From Pseudomicrostroma phylloplanum (taxonomy: Eukaryota; Basidiomycota; Exobasidiomycetes; Microstromatales), in the NCBI GenBank assembly GCA_039545275.1, contig BCHS01000004.1, positions 1-64,000 on the forward strand: DNA of 64,000 bases, read 5' to 3'. Both the position numbers and the translations under genes were made by a program. The notes under the pieces are model-generated. The model did no database searches, was not told where the DNA came from, and worked only from the letters and a program-made list of their open reading frames with translations. This document shows positions 43,026 through 52,461 of this stretch, piece by piece. Positions within the stretch are counted from its first letter, which is position 1, and every line of letters starts with the position of its first letter.

Positions 43026-44933
43026 CTACCACCCATTCTTAAACTTACTAATTCTCCCTCCGAGCACCGAGTGGAAGATGTTCCGAAAGCCCTTGTAGCT
43101 CTTGGGATGCGCCGCGGGGAAGAGCTTCTCTCCAATCCTGGGTCCCCTCTTCTTCCTTTTCTCCGTGAGCTGCCCATCCTGCAGCTTCTTGTTGCGCTTC
43201 TCACGGCGAAAGCGCGCGACCCAGGCTTGCTTGACACGCTCCCTCATCGAAGGCGGCATGATACGATCTCCGCGTACGCCAGGGACGGCGGTTTGAGGGC
43301 CTACACGGCTTGAAGAGGAAGCCGGACGGGAGGAGGCTTGTTTGGGAGGCTCTTTGCCGAGACTGGCCAGGAGGGCCTCGGTGCTGACGTCCCACCTTTG
43401 CGGCATGGCTGTTGCCCTCTGCAGGCGGGGTACCGATGCCGGTACCGGGGGGCTGGTGTGCCTCAGGGTCGCGAGCTGCGCTGCGAGCCTCTCGGCCTCG
43501 GCGGTGGTTGCCATTCGGGGAGGAGAGGGTGTGGGCGAGGGAGTGAACATTGATGAGGATGGCTTGTCCTTGGGAGAAGGTGGGTCGGGGGCGAACAGTC
43601 GAGGGAGTAGCTCGTGCTGCACAGCAGGTGTGGCTGGTCCTTCGATACGGTCCGAAGCCATAGGAAGGGCTGCTCTCTGGCTCTCCACGGCAGAAGAGCC
43701 ACGTTTCCAAAGCCGTAGAACATTCTTCCTTTGAAGTCTACTGTTTTGCCGTCCTCCGAAGAGGCCCTTGGACTTTTTCGACGACGACGACTTGACGGGA
43801 ACCCGCTGTTTGCCCGAGGCCTTGCTCTTCTTGCCAGAACCAGACGGGGCCGAAGGACTTCCTGTGATCCTCTCTTCGAAGCTGCGATGAAGGGTGTGCT
43901 GTTGCTTCAGCTGGTCGTGCCACTGTTTGTCCCACCTCACTCGAGCCAGCAGCAGAGGTGTATTGGGATGAACCGGCGGCCGATTGGCGCTCGGAGGGAA
44001 TGTGCGCAGGGGAGCAAGGGGTATCGCCGCTTGTCCCCTGAACGGGGTGGTGGAAAGCGCCGTTGCGTAAGATGTGGGGGTGGAAGAGGCAGAGGATGTC
44101 AAACTTCCGTAGGTAGAGTGAGCGGAAGAAGTGCTGCCAACGGACCATCTGTGCCGTGGTCGCTTCTTGAATGGGAGATTCATCGATGAGAATGTTCCTC
44201 CTCGGGGCTCTAGCTCCTGGATCGAGACTCCCGAAGGGGGTCGCTGGCGCCGAAGCTTTGAGGTCACAGCATCGCGGATTTTGCTGAAATGCATTTTCTT
44301 CATCGGTTTGAGCTTGGGCTTCCTCACTCCGCCACTTTGTACCGTGTGCAGCTTTGTCTGATAGCTCTTGTACGACTTGGCATGCTTGACAGGGAACTGT
44401 TTCTTGCCCGGCCTCCACCGACGACCGAAGGCAGCGGACCAGGGCGTAGGCCAAGTCGCCTTCTTTGTTTTCTTCTTCCTGTAGGGCTCGCCTCGATACA
44501 CTTTCGGGCCACTTGGGACGGGCTTCTTGTATTGTATTTCGCCATCCCACATGCCCGGTAAGTCTCTGGGCTCATCGGGATGAAGCGGTGGGAACTTATT
44601 GCTTGGCATGATGGTCCTTAAAGGTGCTGGATGAGGTATGACCTTCTGTCTCTTGGGCTCACTTGGTCCTGCAGCCCACTCTGGAGCGCCGAACTCGTCG
44701 AAGGGTCGTTTCTTGAGCGCATGAAACCACGGAGGGTATTCCTCGCCATTTGTTCGCCCAAGGAGTAAAGCACTCGGAGCGGCTTGCTGCGCGTGACCTG
44801 GGTCATTACTGAGGAGAGACAGACTAGGCTGAGTCGATTGAGCCGACCTGTCCAGGGGCTGATGCACAGCAGTGGCGTGCCCAAAGGTGGCAAAGGAAAG
44901 GGCAACGAGGACGAGGTGCCTGAGTCGAACCAT
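43026..44933 (-). CDS. Secreted basic protein, HKxYK-motif family member A
   Basis: Not a recognised family. Single exon, 635 residues. A clear signal peptide (MVRLRHLVLVALSFATFGHA) is followed by a Lys/Arg/Pro/Ser-rich, probably disordered protein with several dibasic sites. Two copies of a motif stand out: FPVKHAKSYKSYQTKLHTV (about residues 180-198) and FPAAHPKSYKGFRNIFHSV (about 605-623, close to the C-terminus). Each is preceded by a Gly-Lys or Gly-Glu-Lys step and followed by Gly-Gly plus a basic stretch. The neighbouring gene at 45492-46052 encodes a third copy. Family member A also has WDGEIQYKKPVPSGPKVYRGEP-like basic parts. The high positive charge and secretion suggest wall binding, antimicrobial action or host contact, but these are guesses. 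A TATAAA word in the same orientation lies about 135 bases upstream. Confidence 0.7.
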   Translation of the reverse strand: MVRLRHLVLVALSFATFGHATAVHQPLDRSAQSTQPSLSLLSNDPGHAQQAAPSALLLGRTNGEEYPPWFHALKKRPFDEFGAPEWAAGPSEPKRQKVIPHPAPLRTIMPSNKFPPLHPDEPRDLPGMWDGEIQYKKPVPSGPKVYRGEPYRKKKTKKATWPTPWSAAFGRRWRPGKKQFPVKHAKSYKSYQTKLHTVQSGGVRKPKLKPMKKMHFSKIRDAVTSKLRRQRPPSGVSIQELEPRGGTFSSMNLPFKKRPRHRWSVGSTSSAHSTYGSLTSSASSTPTSYATALSTTPFRGQAAIPLAPLRTFPPSANRPPVHPNTPLLLARVRWDKQWHDQLKQQHTLHRSFEERITGSPSAPSGSGKKSKASGKQRVPVKSSSSKKSKGLFGGRQNSRLQRKNVLRLWKRGSSAVESQRAALPMASDRIEGPATPAVQHELLPRLFAPDPPSPKDKPSSSMFTPSPTPSPPRMATTAEAERLAAQLATLRHTSPPVPASVPRLQRATAMPQRWDVSTEALLASLGKEPPKQASSRPASSSSRVGPQTAVPGVRGDRIMPPSMRERVKQAWVARFRREKRNKKLQDGQLTEKRKKRGPRIGEKLFPAAHPKSYKGFRNIFHSVLGGRISKFKNGW

Positions 44934-45491
44934 TCTGAAGGACTTCGCTGCTAGAATCGCTGCTATGGCGTATGCGCCTGGTGAGGCGGTGTAAGAGCGA
45001 AGACCAGCTTCGGGTACGTAATCGGGGCAGCCGACAATCAGGCTTTACATGGATGAGTCCGGCAGTTTATATGAGGGACGCAAGGACTTTTGAAGCGATT
45101 GCGTTGTCCTGCAATACCATTTGCTCTCAGCAGCAGCAATCGCGCAAGTAATCTTCATGATTGTCTTGAGTGGAATTGCTCTTGCAATCGGAAGCTTGCG
45201 GACTCCGATTGTGTATTTCTTTTCTCGCATGAGTGTTTCACGCAAGCGAACTTTGCTCTTGGCAATGTCGCATATTGATCGATGCAGCAGATGGTCCGCC
45301 AGTGCTCGCTGCATTGCGTTCGGGAAGAGTTGTTGCGGCAACCACACGTTACGAGCCAAATTGCGCTTGCGACTCAGGCTGCTCTGAAAATACCTCCATT
45401 GCCGTGTGCAAGGCAGAATCCCCTGTTCGCATTGCTTTGCTCTCTCGACCCCCTCTTTCGGCCTGTACTCCCAAATCCCCTCGTGAGAGAC
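44934..45491. promoter_or_regulatory. Spacer upstream of family member A
   Basis: About 558 bases between two minus-strand genes of the same family. A TATAAA word on the minus strand lies at about 45066-45071. The rest is of mixed composition; open frames here are short and show no signal peptide or motif. Confidence 0.45.
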
Positions 45492-46052
45492 CTACGGCCT
45501 ATCCTCTCTGTGCAAGAACTTGACATTCTTGTACTTCGACGTCCAGTTGAAATCCGCCGTCTCATAAGTCAACGGCCTCACCTTTCCATTCTTTTTCCCA
45601 TACGCCCCTAGCATCGACTTGATCTTGAATTTGAAGGGGAATCGCCCTCGTACAGTGCGCTGGGTGCTGTGAAGTTTCTTGAGGTAGCCCTTGTACCCTT
45701 TTGCGTGGGGTTTGGGATTGGGCCGGTTGGAGGGGAGGGGCTTGGTGGCGATTAGTACAGGGGGCTTCTCTTCGGGGATGGGGGCACGGTAGGTGAAGCG
45801 CGCCGGGGCGTAGCGATGACTGCCGTCGCCCCAGCGGCCGCGGGGAAAGAGGTGGATGCTTGGGGTGTATTCGTGCTGTGAAGTGAGTATCCAGTCCGGC
45901 TTCGATGTTTGAGTCTGAAAGGCGTACTTTGGAGCTATCTCGCTCACAGCAGCAGTGTGCACCGGCTTCAGCAGACTGAGCACTACGACGAAGGCGAGTA
46001 TGACCAATGCAGAACGAATGTGAGGCCCTCTGTTAAGTCTGTGGGTGTACAT
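45492..46052 (-). CDS. Secreted basic protein, HKxYK-motif family member B
   Basis: Not a recognised family. Single exon, 186 residues. The N-terminus has a signal-anchor-like hydrophobic run (ALVILAFVVVLSLLKPVHTA, about residues 15-34). The mature part is basic and aromatic (RYAPARFTYRAPIPEEKPP) and holds one copy of the family motif, PHAKGYKGYLKKLHST (about 115-130), followed by RGRFPFKFKIK. The match to member A covers the His, Lys, Tyr-Lys, aromatic and Leu-His positions at identical spacing. Tandem position, same strand and shared architecture indicate gene duplication followed by strong divergence in length. The signal segment begins 14 residues in, so a cleaved signal peptide or a type II anchor are both possible. 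Confidence 0.65.
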   Translation of the reverse strand: MYTHRLNRGPHIRSALVILAFVVVLSLLKPVHTAAVSEIAPKYAFQTQTSKPDWILTSQHEYTPSIHLFPRGRWGDGSHRYAPARFTYRAPIPEEKPPVLIATKPLPSNRPNPKPHAKGYKGYLKKLHSTQRTVRGRFPFKFKIKSMLGAYGKKNGKVRPLTYETADFNWTSKYKNVKFLHREDRP

Positions 46053-47016
46053 TGCCGTTGATGTGTAGCCAGGTATGCACTGCTGAAGAGCTGTGTGAAT
46101 CGAAGAAGGGGAGGGAAAGTCCAGCTTTCCGCCCTGTTGTATGCGAAGCGTCTCCGTCTATGAGTATCAGAAGGATCTATGTGAAGAGGTAGCGTGAAGG
46201 AAAGGTACAGACCAACTCAGCAGGCTAGAGACCTATATGCCATCGCTTCACTAGCGCCACAGGTTTGTTCGCAGCAAAGCGGGAAAGTTGGGCCGGGCCG
46301 GGGGTTGGGTACCTGGAGAACCTATCCGATCGTCGCGCAACAGGTCGCATTGCTTCAAAGCACGCCTTCTATACTTCCCTTCTTTGCTGTCGCCTTTGAG
46401 GGCTGAGGTCTTGGTAGATCATATTGATTGCATTGCCCGCTGCTGCTGCGAGGTGGCCTTGCCTTGGGACGCGTCGGTCTATGACTCTCTCTATCTGCTA
46501 AGAAGAGCGCCAAGTACCGGCCTCGTGCTGTGAGCTGTAAGTACGATTACTGCTCTCCGCTTGTCCACGTGGTGTGTGCCTTGAGGTACGGCGGGCAATC
46601 TGTGCACCTCGGGTACCGGTGATTGTGGTGAGGATGTACCGGATTGCCGAGTGTTGGGTGCGTCTCCCCTTTCAGCTGCCTGCCTGCGCCTTGTGCGTCC
46701 GTGCGAGGGTGCATCTCGGGATTTTTTCCCCTGGAAACATGGGTGGCCCCAACGCGAAGATGGGGCTGCGCGGGTTGAAAGCGGGAGATCTGCGTACGGC
46801 TAGACTGTGGCCGCCCCTGTCCGCGTTCATGTATCTTGTACATGCGCATCAAGACGACCAAGGGGGACTAAAGGGGGAGGGACTCTATAAAGAGCCGCAA
46901 TCCAAACGCAGAAGGGGACCTCACATCGAGCAGGAACCTCAGCAGGTCGCCTTTGTCTTCCATCGTATCATACCATTGCTACAGTAGTGGTCACCTACCC
47001 GCAATCCTCGCAGATC
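46053..47016. promoter_or_regulatory. Divergent promoter region, member B/P450
   Basis: About 964 bases between divergent starts. A TATAAA word at 46886-46891 lies 126 bases before the P450 start. No further gene recognised. Confidence 0.5.
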
Positions 47017-49056
47017 ATGCCGTCCCTCACGGCATCCAGCTTCACTGACTGGCTGAGCCTCAGCGGCTCTTCCTCTTCTTCTGTCTCTCCTCTTCTCGTC
47101 GCCTCTCTCACACTACTGGTGATCCTGGCCATCCTCGTCATCCTCTATCCAGACAGGCCCATCGGTGTCGCCCCCCATGCTCCAGGCATCAACCACTACA
47201 AGGGCTTCCCACTTGTTGGCAGCCTAGACTGGATCCTCCAGGTGTCCGGCGGCGAAAGGAGACTCCTCGATCAGGTCCTGCTCCTGCAGCAGACCGAAGG
47301 TATGGGAGCCGGAGGTCAGCCCATGAGCGTCACCTTCCCCGCTCTCGGCGGCAGAGTCACCGTCATCAACAACCCGCGCTACCTCGAATGGGTACAAAAG
47401 ACAAACTTTGACAACTACCCAAAAGGACCCGACTTCCACCGATGCATGTCTGACGTATTGGGACCGCACGGCATCTTTGTAGCAGACGGCGCCCCCTGGT
47501 TCCAGCAACGCAAGCTCGCCAGCCACATCTTCAGTCGATCCTTCTTCTCCAGCCATGTACAGGACACCATCAGGGCAGAGGTGCTCAAGCTGGACAAGCT
47601 TCTCTTCGATGCCTCCGAGGGCAAGTCCAAAGGCGAGAAGATTCAGTTCCCCGACTTGATGTTCCGCTTTACCCTCAGCACCTTTGCCTTCCTCGCCTTC
47701 AATGCAGAGGTCGACGTGCTCCCCGACAATGTCGATGGACTGCAAAGGATCAACGAGTTTGGCAGGGACTTTGACTATGCCCAGACTGTACTGGACCATC
47801 GCTTCGTAAGCGTACTGCCAAAGTGGACCGAGTGGTTGTGAGTGACATACTGCGAACGCTCACAAGGCAGTGTCGCTCAATGCGCTCCGAACTGACACGC
47901 CGTATTTTCCTGTTTTACTCGCAATGCAGCACAAAAGAAGGTCATCAGATGCGCAAGACCATCGCCAGCCTGCACAGCTACTGCTACCGCATCATCGACT
48001 CTCGTCTAGAGCGCAAAAAGGCCGGAGGTGCAATGGGTGGTACAAAAGCCGGCAAAGACCTGCTGGAGCTCTTCATCGACCAAGGCATCAGCAGGGAGGA
48101 GCTCCTCCCCGTCCTCCTCAACTTCATCGTCGCTGGACGAGACACCACCGCACAGAGTCTAGCGTGGTTCTTCTTTGAGATGTGGAAACATCCAGAACAT
48201 ATCGCCAAGATTCGCGAGACGCTCGTGCCTGTGCTTGGATCACCGGGGGAGCAGAGACCCATGGACTTTGAAGACTATAAGGAGCTGCCGTACCTCCATG
48301 CCTGCTTTTACGAGGCGATCAGGGTGAGACAGGCGCAGCGCAGCGCAACGTCTTGTGTGCTCCTGACTTGCATTGCTGACCACCCTTTCCCACTGCCCTC
48401 TCACCAGCTCTGGCCCGCCGTGCCAAAGAACGCCAAGCGAGTGCTCAAGGACGACATCATCCAGCCTTCCGCATCAAAGGACGCTTCTGGCGACTCGTTG
48501 AACCTCCCTTCCATCCCAGTAAGAAAGGGCGAGTCGGTCCTCTGGTCCGATTGGGCCATGGCGCGCATGCCTGAAATCTGGGGAGAGGACTGTGAGGACT
48601 TCAAGCCGGAGAGGTTCTTGGAGACGGATGCGAGTGGGAAGATGAAGGTGGTGGAAGTGAGCCAGTGGAAGTTCCACGCTTTCAGTGAGTTGGGAGAGGA
48701 ACAGAGCGTCGCTTTGGACGACGTGCCGACTCTGACATTTTACCTCTCGACTCTCGCAACCGTTGTACTTTTCTCAGACGGTGGCCCCCGTCTCTGTCTG
48801 GGCAAGCTACTAGCAACTTACGAAGGCATGGCGGTCATCGCCGCCATCCTCGGTCGGTGAGTCCACGAAGACCCCAGCACCAGCTCATAAAGGAATCTCA
48901 CACCGACTGACCCTTTCGCTCTACCTACCTCCTGACAGATTCGACGTCATCTTCGACTCGGAAGAGCTGAAGCGCAACCCTCCAACGTACCAGGACAGCC
49001 TCACGCTGCCTTGCTCGCCTTACTGGGTACAGTTCAGAAAGAGGCAGGACATCTAA
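47017..49056 (+). CDS. Cytochrome P450, fatty-acid/alkane hydroxylase type
   Basis: Haem mono-oxygenase anchored in the ER membrane. Five coding exons: 47017-47837, 47930-48323, 48408-48684, 48778-48856 and 48939-49056 (562 residues). A Ser-rich start is followed by an anchor helix (LLVASLTLLVILAILVILYP). Hallmarks: I-helix AGRDTTAQSL (about residue 340), ExxR as EAIR ending at residue 405, PERF in the meander, and the haem loop FNGGPRLCLGK, built across the splice at 48684/48778, with the ligand Cys near 504. GPHGIFVADGAPWFQQRKLASHIFS and the haem loop fit CYP52/CYP63-type omega-hydroxylases of the CYP86 clan. The substrate is probably a fatty acid or alkane, by family only. No redox partner or pathway gene is adjacent. 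Confidence 0.93.
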
Positions 49057-50018
49057 GGCGGCCGTAAGGGGAGGTTGTGTGCTATCGGACAGCTACGAGA
49101 GAAAAGGGCCGCCGTGGTGAGGTGGGGTGGATCCAACCATGCAATAATATGTAACTGGCGACCTCGTATGAACGCTTAGATCATATTGTATGAGTGTAAT
49201 GCCATGGCGACGTTGTGTTGCATGACGTCTGTCTCTGGAGTGACTCGTACGACAGTGCGCACACGCCCCCAAATAGCCCGACGAGCGCGACAAGTGCTTT
49301 GTGCTGTGTGATCGGGGCAGGGGCTCTTGCCGTGGCTTGCGGCGCTCAGGCAGATGCTGCAAAATACGAGGAGGTAGGATACGGGCTTCGTCGGCCGACA
49401 CATGGAGTTTGTGTTGAAGCATCTCTTCCGACCCTAACTTCCGTTGCGCTCGATTATCGGGCCTGTGTGATCAGATAGGGAGCGCGAGGTAGGTCGCTTC
49501 TGCCAAGACTGTCTAGACGAGGCAGTCCGACACAGACTCCGCTCGCACGCTGCGAGCCGCGAGCGCCACCCCCGCACGTACAGCTCCGTGTGAATATCCT
49601 TCGATCTAGAGAAAGCGCAAGGTTCGGTCGAGCAACATTCTCTTTGTAAGGAGCAGCGAGATTGCAGAACACCTTTACGCCCGTCGGAGCGCAGGGGCCG
49701 GGTATGGACTTGTCGTGTTGGCTGCAGCCGCAATTTCGCCGCTCAGGAACCCTCCAGGACCGTCGGAGGTGATGTTTCATGACCGTCCATCACTCCATTG
49801 ATTTTGGCAAGCAGGCCAGCGTGCTGTGCAGTAGGACACTGTGGAGTCTTTGAGCAAGTCAGAAATCTTTGGAGCAGTCATAAATCTTTGGAACAGTCAC
49901 AAGCTACATGTGAACAGCGTAAGAAGGCGGTCATGATAGTACGGTTGTGTACTGCCCCCTCTTCTACACCAAACTTCAGCATTTCATCCTCACCTAGCCC
50001 GTCTCTCTCCGTTCCAGC
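49057..50018. other. Intergenic region
   Basis: About 962 bases between the P450 and the secreted Ser/Thr-rich protein, both plus strand. Two similar pieces, AAATCTTTGGAGCAGTCA and AAATCTTTGGAACAGTCA, lie next to each other at about 49863-49899. No gene recognised. Confidence 0.5.
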
Positions 50019-51734
50019 ATGGCTTCGCCACGTATCCTCTTCCGTTTCCTTGTAATGGCAGTCGCCCTCACCTTTCTGCTGGCGGCTGTCTCATCTGAGG
50101 CCAAGCCCTTCGAGGATCGCGCTCTGAAAAGTAAGACCTCGAGCAGCGCGAAAGCCAAGTCCACCTCCCATAAGTCTTTGTCGACGAAAAGGGCGTCCAA
50201 GACGGCGAAGGCCCAGATCAATGTGCTCCCCACAGCTACGGCCAAAGCTGCTACTACGTCTTCAGCAGATTCGGTATTCTGCAAGAGCTTCGTCAAGCAA
50301 TGCTACAGAGCAGCTCTTGCAGGACAGACCAAGGAAGTCACTGTCGTACACTCCTGCCAGCGGACCGGCGGAAAGCACTCCACCTCATACACATACAGCT
50401 GCAAACGCGGTAAGACCTCTCTCACGAGCAAGGTACTCAAGGCCCTCGGCGACGATTACACGCAATATACCACCGCTAGTTCCAGCACGACCACCACAGT
50501 TGCAGTCGTTCCTGCCGCCACCACGATCATTACCACTGAGATCCCTGTCACGATTACTACCGTCGTCCCGAGTACCGTCACACAGGTCTCCTACACCTCT
50601 ACTTCGACTGCTGTCTACCTCGGCACAGACCAGGTCCCAGTGTACGAGGTCGAAGTCTCGAATAACGGTGGTTCGCGACGTCGACGTGGCACGGATGGAT
50701 TCTGTGCTGCGTACAGTACGGCTTGCACCAATGAGTGCTCCGCTGCGTCTTCTAAAGTCAAGCACTCCATTTGCAAGGCCAAGTCAAGCTCGAAGTACAC
50801 ACTGGCGTGCGTGTGCAGGAATGGGAAGCAAGAGACTCAGCATGCCCTGGCCGCCCTCATTGAGGATCGCAAAACCATTACTGTCTCCACAGTTGCCACC
50901 TTCACGAGTCTGGTCACCGATAGTCTCACCACTTCGTACTCAACTTCCGTCGTGACCGAGGGTGCAGTCACCCTCACCACCACTATACCAGTGACTTCCA
51001 CCTTGACTTTCCGCAGCACTTCTACTACTACCAGCACCTTGACAGAGTATACCGGCCAAAGTGTGACTGAAGTAGCTCTGAGCACTAGCGGTGCCACGAC
51101 TACCACCACCACGGCCACAGCCTCGACCACGACGCAGCTGGTCCTGGCAGCTACTGGATACGTTCACGGAATATCCACTACCGACGGCACTGATTTCGGT
51201 GCGCTGAGTTTCAGCCCCGATTATGGTCTCAACACGTTGGGCTCAACGCTCAGCCCAGCTATTGAGCTCATGGCAGTGAGGGACGCCGCCACCGGCAGCT
51301 ACCAACTGGCAGAGCTGGGTGACCCCACCACCGTCTTCACCAGCTCAGTCGGCTACACAGACGACGGTTACTTGGCCGACTTCGAAAGTGGTAGCAGCGC
51401 ATATGCCTACACATGGTTGGGAGACGCTTCCCGGTGCGGCGCCGCAGGCTCTGCCGCAGGGCCTGCTCTGACGGTTAGCTCTGGCTCCCCGCCTTGCCAG
51501 ACGTTTGTCTTCTCGCCCTTGGCGCTTGATGACTCTGCAGGTGCGACGTCAGATACAGTCAATCTTCAGCCTATCTGGTACAACCCCACCGGCTCGGTCA
51601 CAAGTACGAACATGGCAGCCTGGGTTTACTACGCCAACGCCTTTGTCCTGCAGGTAGCAGATGTTGCTGCATTTCAGAGCCGCTATCCAACATCCAGTAC
51701 GATCATCACTCTGAGATTCCCCTTCGCCTCCTAA
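50019..51734 (+). CDS. Secreted Ser/Thr-rich protein with duplicated Cys module
   Basis: Not a recognised family. Single exon, 571 residues. A signal peptide (VMAVALTFLLAAVSSEA) is followed by a Ser/Lys-rich part. Two similar Cys modules follow: FCKSFVKQC ... HSCQ ... YTYSCKRGK (about residues 87-130) and FCAAYSTAC ... HSICK ... YTLACVCRNGK (about 228-270). Each is trailed by a Thr/Val/Pro-rich stretch (VPAATTIITTEIPVTITTV; TEGAVTLTTTIPVTSTLTF) typical of O-mannosylated wall proteins. A tetra-Arg site before the second module (GGSRRRRGTDG, about 220) looks like a Kex2 cleavage site. The last 190 residues are a globular-looking domain without Cys-rich repeats. There is no hydrophobic tail for a GPI anchor. 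Role at the cell surface is likely; exact function unknown. Confidence 0.75.
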   Translation: MASPRILFRFLVMAVALTFLLAAVSSEAKPFEDRALKSKTSSSAKAKSTSHKSLSTKRASKTAKAQINVLPTATAKAATTSSADSVFCKSFVKQCYRAALAGQTKEVTVVHSCQRTGGKHSTSYTYSCKRGKTSLTSKVLKALGDDYTQYTTASSSTTTTVAVVPAATTIITTEIPVTITTVVPSTVTQVSYTSTSTAVYLGTDQVPVYEVEVSNNGGSRRRRGTDGFCAAYSTACTNECSAASSKVKHSICKAKSSSKYTLACVCRNGKQETQHALAALIEDRKTITVSTVATFTSLVTDSLTTSYSTSVVTEGAVTLTTTIPVTSTLTFRSTSTTTSTLTEYTGQSVTEVALSTSGATTTTTTATASTTTQLVLAATGYVHGISTTDGTDFGALSFSPDYGLNTLGSTLSPAIELMAVRDAATGSYQLAELGDPTTVFTSSVGYTDDGYLADFESGSSAYAYTWLGDASRCGAAGSAAGPALTVSSGSPPCQTFVFSPLALDDSAGATSDTVNLQPIWYNPTGSVTSTNMAAWVYYANAFVLQVADVAAFQSRYPTSSTIITLRFPFAS

Positions 51735-52461
51735 CGACGACGATGATTGCGGACAAAGGGGTCCCCTCCCCGTTATCCTTTCCCTCCCTCTCCACCGCCT
51801 TCACGGGCCATGTCCGTTAGCTATGTGTGTGGACGACAATTTCTCTTCAGGCGCTTGCGTTCAAGCTCTTCTATACCTTCTTTCTTCGCTTTCAGTGCGT
51901 CCTTCGATGGGCCAACACCTTTTTCGCTTTTCAGCTTTGTACAGACAGTCATTTCAGCTCCTGTGTCACGTCTAATTGGATCTTCTCCTTCTTGTATACG
52001 TGCGCGGTGTGGTTCCGGTGCGGAGGTTCTTATCTTACGTAAGTGAAAGCTATGGGATCGGAAGGTGATAGTAGGATAGATGGATACAATGGCGCTTGGG
52101 CGGAAGTTATGAGGGTAGGGAGGCGATAATCGGAACGGAATCCAACAGGGGGTGGCTGATGCGGGGTGATCGATCGGCATTGCAACTCCGCTGATGAATT
52201 GGTTCCGTATCGCCGAGGGTTGCTGTCAGCCGCACCTCCTTCGCATTTATCCCTTAGGTCTCGGATATCGTCATCCTGGTAGCGGAGGCAAAAGCAGGGC
52301 GACATGCTCGAGACTACAAGAAGCCTGATGATCCGCGCCGTTCTTCTTTCCACCTCCTTCATTCATCCTTCTCCACGCTCCATCCTCGACGACGACAACG
52401 ACCACCACCACCCAGCACAATCACCCACCACCCTCTCCACCCATCGGTCCCATCTTCGACC
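51735..52461. other. Intergenic region
   Basis: About 727 bases between two plus-strand genes. The last 130 bases before the next start are C/A-rich (ACGACGACAACGACCACC-like repeats near 52390-52412). No gene recognised. Confidence 0.5.

Noticed and set aside
44934..45491. A third member of the HKxYK secreted family in the open frame at 45045-45359.
   Set aside because: That frame has no signal segment and no copy of the motif.
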